Shown: positions 32,545-41,496, numbered from the stretch's first letter. The stretch is 64,000 nt of DNA from Pleomorphomonas carboxyditropha (GCF_002770725.1 NZ_NQVN01000018.1:1-64000), one strand, 5' to 3'. Notes: generated by a model from the sequence alone, not told the origin. Numbers and translations: made by a program.

Positions 32545-33873
32545 TCAGGCCGCGATAGAGCGGTCGATATCGGATTCATCTCGCTCGATTTTACCGTGGT
32601 TCTTCAACAGGGAATTGATTACCCAGGTAGAAACATCGAAATATTCGGCTGCATCCTGCTGTCTATCTTCGGAATAATCACCGCGCATGAAGTCCTCGAC
32701 CGCATCAAACGGTGCAAGCAGCTCTGCGGCAAAGGATCGCTGCGCCTTTTGGCGGTAGGTATAGACAGGAGTCACCGGATGTAGAGCGCCGGAGCAGTTG
32801 ATAAGCTGATCACCGACAATTCGAGCCAGCGCGAAGCGGCGGCCAACCTTATAGCGTTGAGACAGCACAATACTCGAATTTATCCCGTTCGGATCATCCA
32901 GCGCAAAGGAGAGTTCAGACATTCCTTGCGGTTCGGTGGAAAGAAGGCTTGCCTTCGCTCCCGCCATATCCACGAGCTTGTGATCGGAGAGCTTTCCGTC
33001 TTTGAGGCACTCCTGTTCCCGGACAAGGGCAGCGGCAACCACGCCAAGCTTCCACGCCGGAACTTCGGTCGGTCTAGGCAACTGCTCTCTCGACTGCAAT
33101 GTCAGGGCGCTCCGTGGCGCAGCATTGAAACCGATGGATGCCGCCGCCGCTTCGAAGTCCTCGGCCTTTCGCATCTTGCTGCCGAGGCGAGCCATGGCAG
33201 CCGCCACCTCATCAACGGCATCCTTGCCCAGCCGCTCGCGTCCCGCCAGCAAGTCGTCAATGGCGTTGTCGTCAATGGCGTCCGGGTCCCGCCCCATCAA
33301 CGCCTCAAGCCGCCTCCTGATCGCGAGGTCGGGATCCTTGCGCTCTTCGAGAATGTCTTTCCAGAGACGGTCGAGATTGGTTTCGGCAATCTTGCCTTCA
33401 CGCAGCCTGCCGGTCACACGTGGCATGAATTCGTCGACCGCCCGCTCGAACAGGGTCGAGGGAACAATGACCGGTGTGGCTCCGACATAACGAAATGGCC
33501 TGGCATCCGGCTTGGACGAGGCGCGTGATAACAGAAAAGTTCGCTGTCCATCCGACCAAATTTCGATGTTCGGCCAGACGTAGCCTTCACCGATCGTATT
33601 CATCTGATGGACCATATTCCAGTCAGACGCGCCGGGACGCGGCTCCCATCTCAGGCGCCACCAATTCCAGGCCAGCCATTCGGCGAAATAATAAGTGGAA
33701 ACGAGCGGTCCGGTTCTGAAACCATCGAGATAATAGTCGAACCCCTCGGTGAGCGACTGGCCATTTGCCTTGATCGAAAGCATGCCGAAGGCCGCCCGCT
33801 CTTCCGGCGTCCCCTCGTCAAGGACCTCAGGCGTGAGACTGAATTCTAGCCCCGCGGTCATCGCTTTTTCCAT
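32545..33873 (-). CDS. Large protein with a degenerate ImmA/IrrE-like C-terminal domain
   Basis: A 442-residue soluble protein. The C-terminal part follows the ImmA/IrrE layout: GRRFALARIVGDQLIN stands where peptidases have R-R-F-T-L-A-H-E-L-G-H, and RSFAAELLAP keeps the later Glu-containing segment. The zinc-binding HExxH is replaced by RIVGD, so it should be inactive as a peptidase. The N-terminal 230 residues contain a Trp-rich stretch (LAWNWWRLRWEP) and a charged helical region, with no recognised family. It overlaps the preceding small gene by 16 bases, forming a two-gene operon. Role unknown; toxin-antitoxin or defence is a guess from the ImmA link. Confidence 0.65.
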   Translation of the reverse strand: MEKAMTAGLEFSLTPEVLDEGTPEERAAFGMLSIKANGQSLTEGFDYYLDGFRTGPLVSTYYFAEWLAWNWWRLRWEPRPGASDWNMVHQMNTIGEGYVWPNIEIWSDGQRTFLLSRASSKPDARPFRYVGATPVIVPSTLFERAVDEFMPRVTGRLREGKIAETNLDRLWKDILEERKDPDLAIRRRLEALMGRDPDAIDDNAIDDLLAGRERLGKDAVDEVAAAMARLGSKMRKAEDFEAAAASIGFNAAPRSALTLQSREQLPRPTEVPAWKLGVVAAALVREQECLKDGKLSDHKLVDMAGAKASLLSTEPQGMSELSFALDDPNGINSSIVLSQRYKVGRRFALARIVGDQLINCSGALHPVTPVYTYRQKAQRSFAAELLAPFDAVEDFMRGDYSEDRQQDAAEYFDVSTWVINSLLKNHGKIERDESDIDRSIAA

Positions 33874-34292
33874 TCCGCCAAAACATACTGCCGAACAGCC
33901 ATCTCGTCTTCACCGATGCGATATCCGTGATAGTCGGACTCCTGGTCGGGCTTGGCTTTTGCCTCGTAGACTTCACCGTCACCGTCGACGGCCCAGACAT
34001 ACTTGGGCAAGCCGCCAGGCTCAAAGCGACTTACCATACCACGCAGAATCCCATCGCGGAAAAGCTGCGACGCTTCCGTGATCAGGATGGAGCGAAGCGC
34101 ATCGCACGCTGATTTCGTCGGCCTTGGATTGTGGCTTGGAGTGAAGCCGTAGTCGCCGGGGTGGAGCTTATGGTTCGCGGAGCCTACATAGCGGACCTTT
34201 TCCAACAGCGCCCGGCGCTGCTGAAGGCTGGTCGCAGCTGCCTCCCAGACGCGCCTGTCCGGGCGATTGCCCTCGCGCTTTCTGCCAGCCAT
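33858..34292 (-). CDS. Hypothetical protein, partner of the pseudo-ImmA gene
   Basis: A 144-residue soluble basic protein starting MAGRKREGNRPDRRVWEAAA. A conserved-looking central part reads KVRYVGSANHKLHPGDYGF, then PTKSACDALRSILITEASQL, and the end VWAVDGDGEVYEAKAKPDQE followed by YHGYRIGEDE suggests a compact alpha/beta fold. No family is recognised. GAGGAG lies upstream of the ATG. The 3' end overlaps the start of the 442-residue gene, so both are made together. The His, Arg, Asp and Glu residues in HKLHPGDYGF and GYRIGEDE would be worth examining as an active site. Confidence 0.6.
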   Translation of the reverse strand: MAGRKREGNRPDRRVWEAAATSLQQRRALLEKVRYVGSANHKLHPGDYGFTPSHNPRPTKSACDALRSILITEASQLFRDGILRGMVSRFEPGGLPKYVWAVDGDGEVYEAKAKPDQESDYHGYRIGEDEMAVRQYVLAEWKKR

Positions 34293-34572
34293 TGGCTATG
34301 CTCCTCAAGGCCCCAGTATCTGCCAAGCTCCTGACCATTCTTCCTCAATTCGGTCAGAACCGCTTGCTACCGATCCGTAGCATGGCGAAACGCGGAAACA
34401 TAGAGCGTGCCTCGGTCCCAGCCTGCCGACAGCGATCATGGAATGGCCGGTCGGCAATCGCGGGCCATGGCGGTGAGCAGCCGCACGCCACCTAAACCGG
34501 TTACGCCATTGCCTGTTGCGCGCCCCTTCCGCACTATTCCTTTCCGACCTCTCCACCCCGGAGCCACTCTCC

Positions 34573-35067
34573 ATGCCCAACCGCCCCTCTGCCATTGCCC
34601 ACTGGAGCGACATCGAGCAGCCCGAGTGGCACTATGACGGGGACGAGGAGATGATGGGTCTCGACGCGCCGTTCAGCGAGCTCTTCGGCCTTTCAAGGCT
34701 CGGCATCCACCATGTGCGGCTGGCGCCCGGCCGGCGCAGTTCGTTTCCGCATGCCGAGAGCGCCGACGAGGAGTTCGTCTACGTGATCGAGGGCGAGCCC
34801 GATGTCTGGCTCGATGGCCATCTCTACCGGCTGAGGCCGGGCGACGCGGTGGGCTTTCCGGCCGGCACCGGCCTTGCCCACACCTTCCTCAACAACACCG
34901 GCGCCGAGGTGCGCCTCCTGGTGGTCGGCGAGCGCACCAAGCCGGAGAACCGCGTGGTCTATCCCAGGCATCCCGAAAGGCGGCCGCTGCACCCCGACTG
35001 GTGGGACGGCGCGCCCGAACGCCCGCTCGGCCCGCATGACGGCAAGCCGGATGCCAAGGGCGACTGA
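34573..35067 (+). CDS. Cupin-domain protein
   Basis: A 164-residue protein with a single cupin barrel at residues 45-120. LAPGRRSSFPHAESADEEFV is cupin motif 1 (one His and Glu ligands) and LRPGDAVGFPAGTGLAHTFL is motif 2 with the last His. The C-terminal part RVVYPRHPERRPLHPDW is typical of a group of metal-binding cupins annotated as sugar isomerase- or transcription-factor-like. The ATG at 34573 is the likely start; catalytic activity is not predictable. Confidence 0.82.
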   Translation: MPNRPSAIAHWSDIEQPEWHYDGDEEMMGLDAPFSELFGLSRLGIHHVRLAPGRRSSFPHAESADEEFVYVIEGEPDVWLDGHLYRLRPGDAVGFPAGTGLAHTFLNNTGAEVRLLVVGERTKPENRVVYPRHPERRPLHPDWWDGAPERPLGPHDGKPDAKGD

Positions 35068-35077
35068 GGCACTTCGG

Positions 35078-35232
35078 AGCCCCATATCCACCGCCCGTTC
35101 AATCCTGCCTGAGGTCCCCGCCTTCGCGGGGATGACAGAATTATATAATGGGAACAAATATATAGATTGTCATCCCCGCGAAGGCGGGGACCTCGGGCCG
35201 AAAGGAGCTGGCGGCCGATATCGATCTTTGGA
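35078..35232. repeat. Covarying hairpin repeat, paired arms
   Basis: Both arms have the stem TCCCCGC/GCGGGGA with loop GAAG. The box is TATATAATGGGAACA and the tail GGCGGCCGATATCGATC. It follows the cupin gene by about ten bases. Confidence 0.9.
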
Positions 35233-35365
35233 GAATACGGCGCATACCGGATCGCCCAAGCATGGAGCGCGGCGCCGGCCGGCCGGATGCGCAGGGCAAG
35301 GGTAAGCCCCGGCGCTTGAGGCCCATCGCCGCCAGCGGCGCCCCCGCCTATCGGCGTACTTGCCG

Positions 35366-36445
35366 TTACGCCCTCTTCTCGCTCTTCAGGGCGGCCATGC
35401 GCATGCGATGGAAGTAGAGGGCGCGGTCGGCCGAGGCGCGGTCGATTTCGGCGTAGTTGCCGGCCCAGGCCTCGGCGGCCGAGGGCGCCTGTCCGAGATG
35501 CTCCGCCCGCAGCCGCGACAGCTTCAGGTAAGCCTCGTCGCCGATGTTCAGGCTGCGGCAGACCACGGCGAGGCCGAAGTCGTTGTCGTGGTTGAGGACA
35601 TTGGCGATGTGCGCCTCCTCGAGCCCGCTCACCTGGGTGAGGAGTTCGGCCACCGCCTCCATCCGGCCCTCCTGGGCAAAGCCGGCGATGGCCTCGTCGA
35701 GCGTGACGAGCCGCTGCCGGATCCGCCGCAGCAGGCAGGAGATCTCCTGCTCGAGCTCCTGCTTGCGCTGGCGCGCCACGTCGGCCGCCTCGGTCACCAA
35801 GAGTGCCGCGAAGTCCGGCGACAGGGCGGCGAGGTTTTCCAGCTTGGCGCGCGCCTCGGCGTCGAACGAGGCGACGGCCCGCACCAGCCGGTCGGGCGGC
35901 ATGTCGGCCCGCCGCGACAGGGCGATCAGCACCTTGGGATAATCGAGGCCGCGCGTCGCCAGCCGCTCGAGGCCGACGTCGGAAAAGCGCGCCGTGGCGT
36001 TGTTGGTCACCCCTTCCAGAACCTCGCCGTCGCCGCGGTCGGCCAGCACCTCGGTCACCGTTTCGCCGAGGCCCTTGCGCCGGGTGATCGCCAGAAGATG
36101 CCCCTGGCTCAGCGAGCCGGCCAAGTCGCGCAGATCGCCGTCGGTCAGCGCTTCGGATTGCTCCAGCATCACGCCGGAGACGACGAGCGCCTCGTCCGAG
36201 GCAAGCCGCAGCGCCAGCGCGCGCGGCGTATAGCCGAGCGGCGCCATCTCGGCGGAAACCCGCGCCCGCACGTCGACCGACACCTGATCGACCAGCCGGC
36301 AGAGGATATCGCCGAACAGCTTGGTTTCCGCGTCGGTGTGGTTTTCCGCGCCGTCGGTGAACAGCTCGGAGATCAACACCAGCAGGTCGCGGCGGCTGTC
36401 GCTGGATTTTTCCTGGCTGAGAGCAATCAATCTGTCGAACATCAT
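35366..36445 (-). CDS. DUF2336 protein
   Basis: A 359-residue soluble helical protein matching DUF2336, a family found mainly in alphaproteobacteria. Repeated helix pairs such as RDLAGSLSQGHLLAITRRKG and LEGVTNNATARFSDVGLERL give a HEAT-like pattern over residues 80-280. The start at MMFDRLIALSQ is where the family begins; the longer frame adds a Cys- and Gly-rich stretch. No enzymatic motif is seen. Function unknown. Confidence 0.8.
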   Translation of the reverse strand: MMFDRLIALSQEKSSDSRRDLLVLISELFTDGAENHTDAETKLFGDILCRLVDQVSVDVRARVSAEMAPLGYTPRALALRLASDEALVVSGVMLEQSEALTDGDLRDLAGSLSQGHLLAITRRKGLGETVTEVLADRGDGEVLEGVTNNATARFSDVGLERLATRGLDYPKVLIALSRRADMPPDRLVRAVASFDAEARAKLENLAALSPDFAALLVTEAADVARQRKQELEQEISCLLRRIRQRLVTLDEAIAGFAQEGRMEAVAELLTQVSGLEEAHIANVLNHDNDFGLAVVCRSLNIGDEAYLKLSRLRAEHLGQAPSAAEAWAGNYAEIDRASADRALYFHRMRMAALKSEKRA

Positions 36446-36756
36446 GGTCTCACCGCTCTTTCGGGAGCACGCGCCGGCCACATCCGATCTGGCCGACAGG
36501 TGACTGCTCCGACGTCCTCCTGGCACCGCCGTCCCAACTTCAAAGATGGAAGCTTTTCCGGCGAACCATACGCAATCTACGTAATTACCAATACGAGAAA
36601 CTTCAAAGACAACCCTTAACGCAGGGCCGAAAGCCACAAATGCATGAGTTTAGCGTTACGAATGTCTTGCAAGAAACGTTCGAAACCGACGCATTAACCG
36701 GCTGGGGATCGAAGCGGCCGGCGGCATGGGGATCCAGCGCGGTGCAAACTCTGTCG

Positions 36757-37115
36757 ATCTATATCCGCCGCTCGCCTTTTCCTGCCCGAGGTCCCCGCCT
36801 TCGCGGGGATGACAACTTGATAGATGCCCGTACGAGCCACTACCACTCTGTTTCCTATATATAATTCTGTCATCCTGCGCGCAGGCGCAGGACCTCGGGC
36901 AGGATGGGATGATCGGCCCATATCGATCGCACTTCTCTTTCGGACCGCCCTATATCCGCCGCTCGCCTTTTCCTGCCCGAGGTCCCCGCCTGCGCGGGGA
37001 TGACAACTTGACGGATGCCCGCGCGAGCGGCTATGGCTCTGTTTCCTATATATAATTCTGTCATCCCCGCGCAGGCGGGGACCTCGGGCAGAATGGAACA
37101 AGCGGCCCATATAGG
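36757..37115. repeat. Two paired units of the covarying hairpin repeat
   Basis: Unit one: reverse TCCCCGC stem (36770-36835) and forward TCCTGCGC (36850-36925). Unit two: reverse TCCCCGC (36955-37020) and forward TCCCCGC (37040-37115). The reverse arms of both units share CTATATCCGCCGCTCGCCTT and GATGCCCG, so one unit is probably a copy of the other. Confidence 0.9.
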
Positions 37116-37122
37116 GCTGCAA

Positions 37123-38529
37123 TCATTCCCCCGGCGCCGCCACGTCGTTCAGCCGCCGCGGCAACCTCGCCGCGACGACGAACGTGCCCAAATGCAGCGC
37201 CGCCAGCAGGAAAAACGCCGCCGCATAGGCCACCGGAACCGCCACGCCGCCGGCGCCCGCCGCCAATCGCCAGGCCAGGAAGGTGGCGGCGAGCGTCGTC
37301 ATGGTCGGGCCGCCGAGCCGCTGCACGATGTTGATCGACGTCGTCGCCATCGGCAGCCGCCGGCGCTCCACCGAGGCGTAGGCGGCGGTCATCGACGGCA
37401 GGCCCACCGCGCTCATGCCCATGCCGCGCAGGAACAGCGCCGGCACGAGCACGCCAAGGGAGAACCCCTCCCTCGCGAGATAGGGAAAGGCCAGCGTCGC
37501 CAGGAACGCCAGGAGCGCGCCGCCCGCCGATGTCAGGCGGATGCCGAAGCTTTTCGTCAGCCGGCCCATCAGCGGGTAGACCACCATCATGCCGATGCCC
37601 TGCGGCGCCAGCATCCAGCCCATTTCGCCGGGCGTGCGGCCGCAGGCGGCGATCAGGAAGGCCGGGATCAGCATCTGCCCGGCGAACATGCCGCCGTTCG
37701 ACAGGAACTGCGTCACGGCGGCGGTGGAAAACACCTTGCCCCGGAAGAGCCGCAGGTCGACCAGCGCCTCGCCGCCCTTCCGGCGCGCCGTCCATAGGAA
37801 CGCCGCCATCATGGCAACGCCGAGCGCCAGGCACACCCGCCCCACGGTCTCGCCGATCTTGTCGGAGCCGTAGAGGAACAGCGCCAGGCCGGGCGACAGC
37901 AGCATCAGCCCGACCCAGTCGAGCTTGCGCCGCGCCGCCTCGTCGCGGTCGGCCGGCAGCAGCAGCGCCGCCAGCACCAGCGCCAGCCCGCCGACCGGCA
38001 GGTTGACCAGGAACAGCCAGCGCCAGGAGGCGTATTGCAGGATGGCGCCGGCGATGATCGGCCCGAGCACCGGCGCCAGCAGCACCGGCAGCGCCATGAT
38101 CCCGACGACGCGCGCCATCTGCCGGCCGGCCGCCCGGGCGATCATCATCTGGGCCATCGGCGCCAGCAGGCCGCCGCTCAGCCCCTGCAACAGGCGAAAG
38201 GCGATCAGCGACTCCGCCGACCAGGCGAAGCCGCACAGCGCCGACGACAGGGTAAAGGCGGAAAAGCACCAGAGATAGAGCGCCTTGGCGCCGATCCGGT
38301 CGACCAGCCAGCCGCTCAGCGGCAGCACCAGGGTGAGCGCCAGCAGGTAGCCGCTGGTCACCCACTGGATGACCGTAAGCGTGCTCCGGAGATCGGCGGC
38401 GAGGCTGGTCAGCGACACGTTGACGATGGTGGCGTCGAGCTGCGACAGCAGCGAGCCGAACAGCGCCACGCCGGAAATCTTCCACACCTCGGGGCTCAGC
38501 CTGTCCGGCGCGGCCATCGGCTCAGCCAT
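37123..38529 (-). CDS. DHA2-type multidrug MFS transporter (EmrB/QacA)
   Basis: A 468-residue transporter with about 14 predicted helices. Signature elements are LDATIVNVSLTSLA in helix one, WVTSGYLLALTLVLPLSGWL, and DRIGAKALYLW after helix two; WRWLFLVNLPVGG is the conserved motif C-side segment of the DHA2 group. It overlaps the preceding small membrane gene by eight bases and is third in an operon headed by a MarR regulator. It pumps hydrophobic drugs or dyes against protons; the operon suggests induction by its substrate. Confidence 0.92.
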   Translation of the reverse strand: MAEPMAAPDRLSPEVWKISGVALFGSLLSQLDATIVNVSLTSLAADLRSTLTVIQWVTSGYLLALTLVLPLSGWLVDRIGAKALYLWCFSAFTLSSALCGFAWSAESLIAFRLLQGLSGGLLAPMAQMMIARAAGRQMARVVGIMALPVLLAPVLGPIIAGAILQYASWRWLFLVNLPVGGLALVLAALLLPADRDEAARRKLDWVGLMLLSPGLALFLYGSDKIGETVGRVCLALGVAMMAAFLWTARRKGGEALVDLRLFRGKVFSTAAVTQFLSNGGMFAGQMLIPAFLIAACGRTPGEMGWMLAPQGIGMMVVYPLMGRLTKSFGIRLTSAGGALLAFLATLAFPYLAREGFSLGVLVPALFLRGMGMSAVGLPSMTAAYASVERRRLPMATTSINIVQRLGGPTMTTLAATFLAWRLAAGAGGVAVPVAYAAAFFLLAALHLGTFVVAARLPRRLNDVAAPGE

Positions 38530-38851
38530 CGGTCGGGGCGTTGCCGCCGTGGAAGCGGCCGAACAGCCGCGCCGTCAAAAGCCCCATGGCGAGCAGGCCG
38601 AGGCCGGCGGCGCCCGCCTGATCGCTGGCGCGGATGTCGAAGCTGCCGACCCGGGCGATCAGCAGATAGCCGACGACGAAATTGAGAAAGCCCCAGGCCA
38701 CGTTGACCGTCGACGACGACAGCCCCTCGCCCGGCGGCCTGGCGAACGGGCTCTGGAACGGCCGGCCCATCACGCCTGAGACGAAATGCGGCACGCCGTT
38801 GGCGAGCGCGGCACCGCCGACAAGATAGGAGAGATCGTGAAGCCAGACCAT
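38522..38851 (-). CDS. Small membrane protein in the MarR-MFS operon
   Basis: A 109-residue protein with three to four predicted helices: LSYLVGGAALANGVPHFVSG, VNVAWGFLNFVVGYLLIARV, and GLGLLAMGLLTARLF. GGAGGG lies upstream of the ATG at 38851. It starts 29 bases after the MarR gene and overlaps the MFS gene by eight bases, so it is translated together with the pump. Family not recognised; it may be an accessory subunit or an independent transporter. Confidence 0.75.
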   Translation of the reverse strand: MVWLHDLSYLVGGAALANGVPHFVSGVMGRPFQSPFARPPGEGLSSSTVNVAWGFLNFVVGYLLIARVGSFDIRASDQAGAAGLGLLAMGLLTARLFGRFHGGNAPTDG

Positions 38852-38880
38852 GTCGGGCCCTCCGCATTGCGGCCAACGGC

Positions 38881-39321
38881 TCACTCGGCCTCGCTCAGCC
38901 GCTTGATCAGGGGGATGGCGGCCACCAGCAGCCGCCGCTCGTCGGCGTCGAGCCCGGCCATGGCGGCCATCAGCCACTTCTGCTTGGCGGCGCTGCGCTG
39001 GCGCCGCGCCGCGAGACCGGCCTCGGTCGGCGCGAACAGCACCTGCCGGCCGTCGGTCGGATGCGGCTGGCGCACCACCAGCCCCTCGCGCTCCAGCTCG
39101 GCCAGCGTGGCGCCCATCGATTGCGGCTTCACCGCCTCGGCCCGCGCCAGATCGGCCGTGGTCATCGGTCCGCCGCGCGTCAGCCGCGCCAGCGCCGCGG
39201 TCTGCGACCAGGAAAGACCATCGGCATTGGTCTCGCTGCGCAGACGCCGCAACAACTGGCCGACCGCCAGCGTCAGCTCGGTAACGGCCGCCTCGAGCGG
39301 CATATCTGAAGACATGCTCAT
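38881..39321 (-). CDS. MarR-family regulator
   Basis: A winged helix-turn-helix protein of about 146 residues. WSQTAALARLTRGGPMTTAD, LARAEAVKPQSMGATLAELE and LVVRQPHPTDGRQVLFAPTE form the recognition helix and wing. The start is taken at 39321 (MSMSSD...); later ATGs at 39315 and 39303 are possible. It heads the operon with the membrane protein and MFS pump and probably represses it. A palindrome ACTTGCAAGT lies 28 bases upstream. Confidence 0.88.
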   Translation of the reverse strand: MSMSSDMPLEAAVTELTLAVGQLLRRLRSETNADGLSWSQTAALARLTRGGPMTTADLARAEAVKPQSMGATLAELEREGLVVRQPHPTDGRQVLFAPTEAGLAARRQRSAAKQKWLMAAMAGLDADERRLLVAAIPLIKRLSEAE

Positions 39322-39348
39322 GGCCGAGACATACATCTCGACAGGAAA

Positions 39349-39358
39349 ACTTGCAAGT
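39349..39358. promoter_or_regulatory. Possible MarR operator
   Basis: ACTTGCAAGT is a perfect 10-base palindrome a short distance upstream of the marR-like start, resembling many MarR half-site pairs. Confidence 0.4.
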
Positions 39359-39397
39359 CCGGCTGTTGATTTATGTGCAGCGCTCCCCGCCTGAAGC

Positions 39398-39575
39398 CCT
39401 ATATGCGCCTCCCGTCCCATCCTGCCCGAGGTCCTGCGCCTCACACGTAGGATGACAACCGATGGATAGGCTATCCGTCTGTTTTATATACATAAAACTG
39501 CAATATAAAACTGTCATCCCGCGCGAAGGCGCAGGACCTCGGGCCGAAAGGGGCGAGGGGTTCATATAGGGCACC
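39398..39575. repeat. Covarying hairpin repeat, paired arms with imperfect stems
   Basis: The reverse arm stem reads TCCTGCGC against ACGTAGGA, and the forward arm pairs TCCCGCGC with GCGCAGGA (C-A mismatch). Both arms of this pair have single uncompensated changes. The AT box is duplicated as TATATACATAAAACTG and AATATAAAACTG. Confidence 0.85.
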
Positions 39576-39626
39576 GAGCTTGATGGAGCGTCGGCGGTTC
39601 GGTCGGCTATCGACAAGCCTATGATA

Positions 39627-39734
39627 TATAAAAACATATCGCGTTGCCCCTATGATATGTTTTTATAGATCGATCTTGAGCTAATGCGTTCAACGCGATA
39701 TATTTATCTATATCACCACCAACAACGGATATAG
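39627..39734. promoter_or_regulatory. Twin operators upstream of hipBA
   Basis: Operator one has 14-base perfect arms, TATAAAAACATATC at 39627-39640 and GATATGTTTTTATA at 39654-39667. Operator two has CTATATC at 39708-39714 and GATATAG at 39728-39734. Both share the core ATATC-N13-GATAT, and their centres are 74 bases apart, about seven helical turns. This fits cooperative binding of HipB dimers or a HipAB complex. Confidence 0.7.
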
Positions 39735-39750
39735 AAAAGCAGATCACGCC

Positions 39751-40065
39751 TTGCCCTACGAAACCGAGCATATCGCCAGCCGGCTGAAAGAGGCACGGCA
39801 AGACAAGGGCCTGAGCCAAAGGGAGCTGGCGGCGCGATCCGGCGTGCCCCAGTCGCACATCTCGAAGATCGAGGCCAATGCCGTCGATTTGCGGCTGTCC
39901 AGTCTCGCCGCCCTTGCTCACGCCCTCGACCTGGAGCTTCTCCTCATCCCGCGCAAGGCGGCGCCGGCCGTGCATTCGATCGTGCGCGGCCTGACCGCGC
40001 AGGCGGCCGGAAAAGGCAGCGGGCCGGCCTACAACCTCGATGACGAGGAGGACGGCGATGGCTGA
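39751..40065 (+). CDS. hipB: HipB-type antitoxin
   Basis: A 104-residue XRE protein. The helix-turn-helix is at residues 18-55: KGLSQRELAARSGVPQSHIS, then KIEANAVDLRLSSLAALAHA. The tail is acidic (NLDDEEDGDG). No ATG or GTG is available between the upstream stop and the domain, so TTG at 39751 is taken as the start. It overlaps hipA by eight bases. HipB neutralises HipA and represses the operon, probably through the two operators directly upstream. Confidence 0.88.
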   Translation: MPYETEHIASRLKEARQDKGLSQRELAARSGVPQSHISKIEANAVDLRLSSLAALAHALDLELLLIPRKAAPAVHSIVRGLTAQAAGKGSGPAYNLDDEEDGDG

Positions 40066-41293
40066 CGTCTCCGTCCTGAACGTCGACCTGCATGGCAAAA
40101 CCATCGGCACGCTGACCCGGTTTGCCGGCGACCGCAGCCTCTTTGCCTTCAACGAGGACTATATCGGCGATCCCGGACGTCCGACCCTGGGATTGTTCTT
40201 CAAGGATGCCTTCGGCGCCCTGCGCACCGACTTCCCACCCGTCCAGACGAAAATCCTGCCGTTCTTTTCCAACCTGCTGCCGGAAGGGCATTTGCGCCGC
40301 TATCTCGCCGAACAGGCGGGCGTCCATCCGGAGCGCGAATTCTTCCTGCTGTGGGCCCTCGGGCGAGACCTGCCCGGCGCCGTCACCGTCGGCCCCGCCG
40401 ACGGCGAGGCATGGCCGCCCGACGCCATCGGCCGGCGCGGCGACGACAAGGCCGCCGCCGGGGACGACATGCTGCGCTTCTCGCTGGCCGGCGTGCAGCT
40501 CAAATTCTCCGCCGTTCAAGGCGCCCGCGGCGGCCTGACCGTCCCGGCCTCCGGCGTCGGCGGCGACTGGATCGTCAAGCTGCCCTCGCCCGAACACGCG
40601 GGCATTCCCGAGAACGAATACTCGATGATGCGCCTCGCCGGCCTGCTCGGCATGGACGTGCCGAAGATCGATCTCGTCGACATCGACGGCATTTCCGGCT
40701 TGCCGGACGGCACGCGGCGCCTGGGCGGCAAGGCCTTCGTCATCGAGCGCTTCGATCGTTCGCCGGGTGGCGGGCGGGTTCACATCGAGGATTTCGCGCA
40801 AGTGTTCGGCGTCCACGGTGATGATAAATACAAGAAAGCCAGCATGCGCTCCGTCGCCAGGGTCGTCGCGGCGGAAGGAACGGACGAGGATACAAGGGAG
40901 TTCATCCGCCGCCTGACGTTCAACACCCTGATCGGCAACGGCGACATGCACCTCAAGAACTGGTCGCTGATCTATCGCGACGGCCGCACCGCGTCCCTGG
41001 CGCCGGCCTATGATTTCGTGTCCACCATCGCCTATGTCCCGGGCGACCGGTTCGCGCTCAACTACAGCCGGACGAAGGACTTCTCGGGCTACGACGAGGA
41101 CGAGCTCGCCCATCTCGCCGCCAGGGCCGCGCTGCCGCAGAAAAGGCTGATCGACACCGCCCGCGAAACGGCCGCCGACTTCGGGGCGATCTGGAACAGG
41201 GAGAAAAACCACCTCCCCCTGTTCGACAACGTGCGCGAGGCGATCGACGCCCTGCTGCCGACCCTGCCCTTTGCCAGGGCGGCCGGCAAATGA
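40058..41293 (+). CDS. hipA: HipA-family serine/threonine kinase toxin
   Basis: A 411-residue kinase. The N-terminal HipA domain (residues 1-100) includes PFFSNLLPEGHLRRYLAEQA. FSLAGVQLKFSA near residue 145 is the Gly-rich ATP-binding loop, GGDWIVKLPS near 165 carries the ATP-binding Lys, NTLIGNGDMHLKNWSLI near 290 is the catalytic loop (Asp and Asn), and LAPAYDFVS the metal-binding Asp. All key residues are present, so it should be active. In E. coli HipA phosphorylates glutamyl-tRNA synthetase and causes persistence; the target here is not known. GAGGAGG precedes the ATG at 40058. Confidence 0.93.
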   Translation: MADVSVLNVDLHGKTIGTLTRFAGDRSLFAFNEDYIGDPGRPTLGLFFKDAFGALRTDFPPVQTKILPFFSNLLPEGHLRRYLAEQAGVHPEREFFLLWALGRDLPGAVTVGPADGEAWPPDAIGRRGDDKAAAGDDMLRFSLAGVQLKFSAVQGARGGLTVPASGVGGDWIVKLPSPEHAGIPENEYSMMRLAGLLGMDVPKIDLVDIDGISGLPDGTRRLGGKAFVIERFDRSPGGGRVHIEDFAQVFGVHGDDKYKKASMRSVARVVAAEGTDEDTREFIRRLTFNTLIGNGDMHLKNWSLIYRDGRTASLAPAYDFVSTIAYVPGDRFALNYSRTKDFSGYDEDELAHLAARAALPQKRLIDTARETAADFGAIWNREKNHLPLFDNVREAIDALLPTLPFARAAGK

Positions 41294-41496
41294 GCCCTGC
41301 CCGGCGCCGCTATCCCGCCGGCCCGCCGCTTGCCGCGAATCGCGCCGCCCGCTAGCCTCCGCCCACAGGCGTGGCCCGCGCCTCCTCCCTCCTTTTGGGG
41401 AAGCATCGGACATGCAGGGTGATCCAGCATCGTCGAGCCGTCTGTTCGGGCATCGCATGAGGAGGGGTTGCGTTTCGGCCCGCTACGGAGGTCGCG

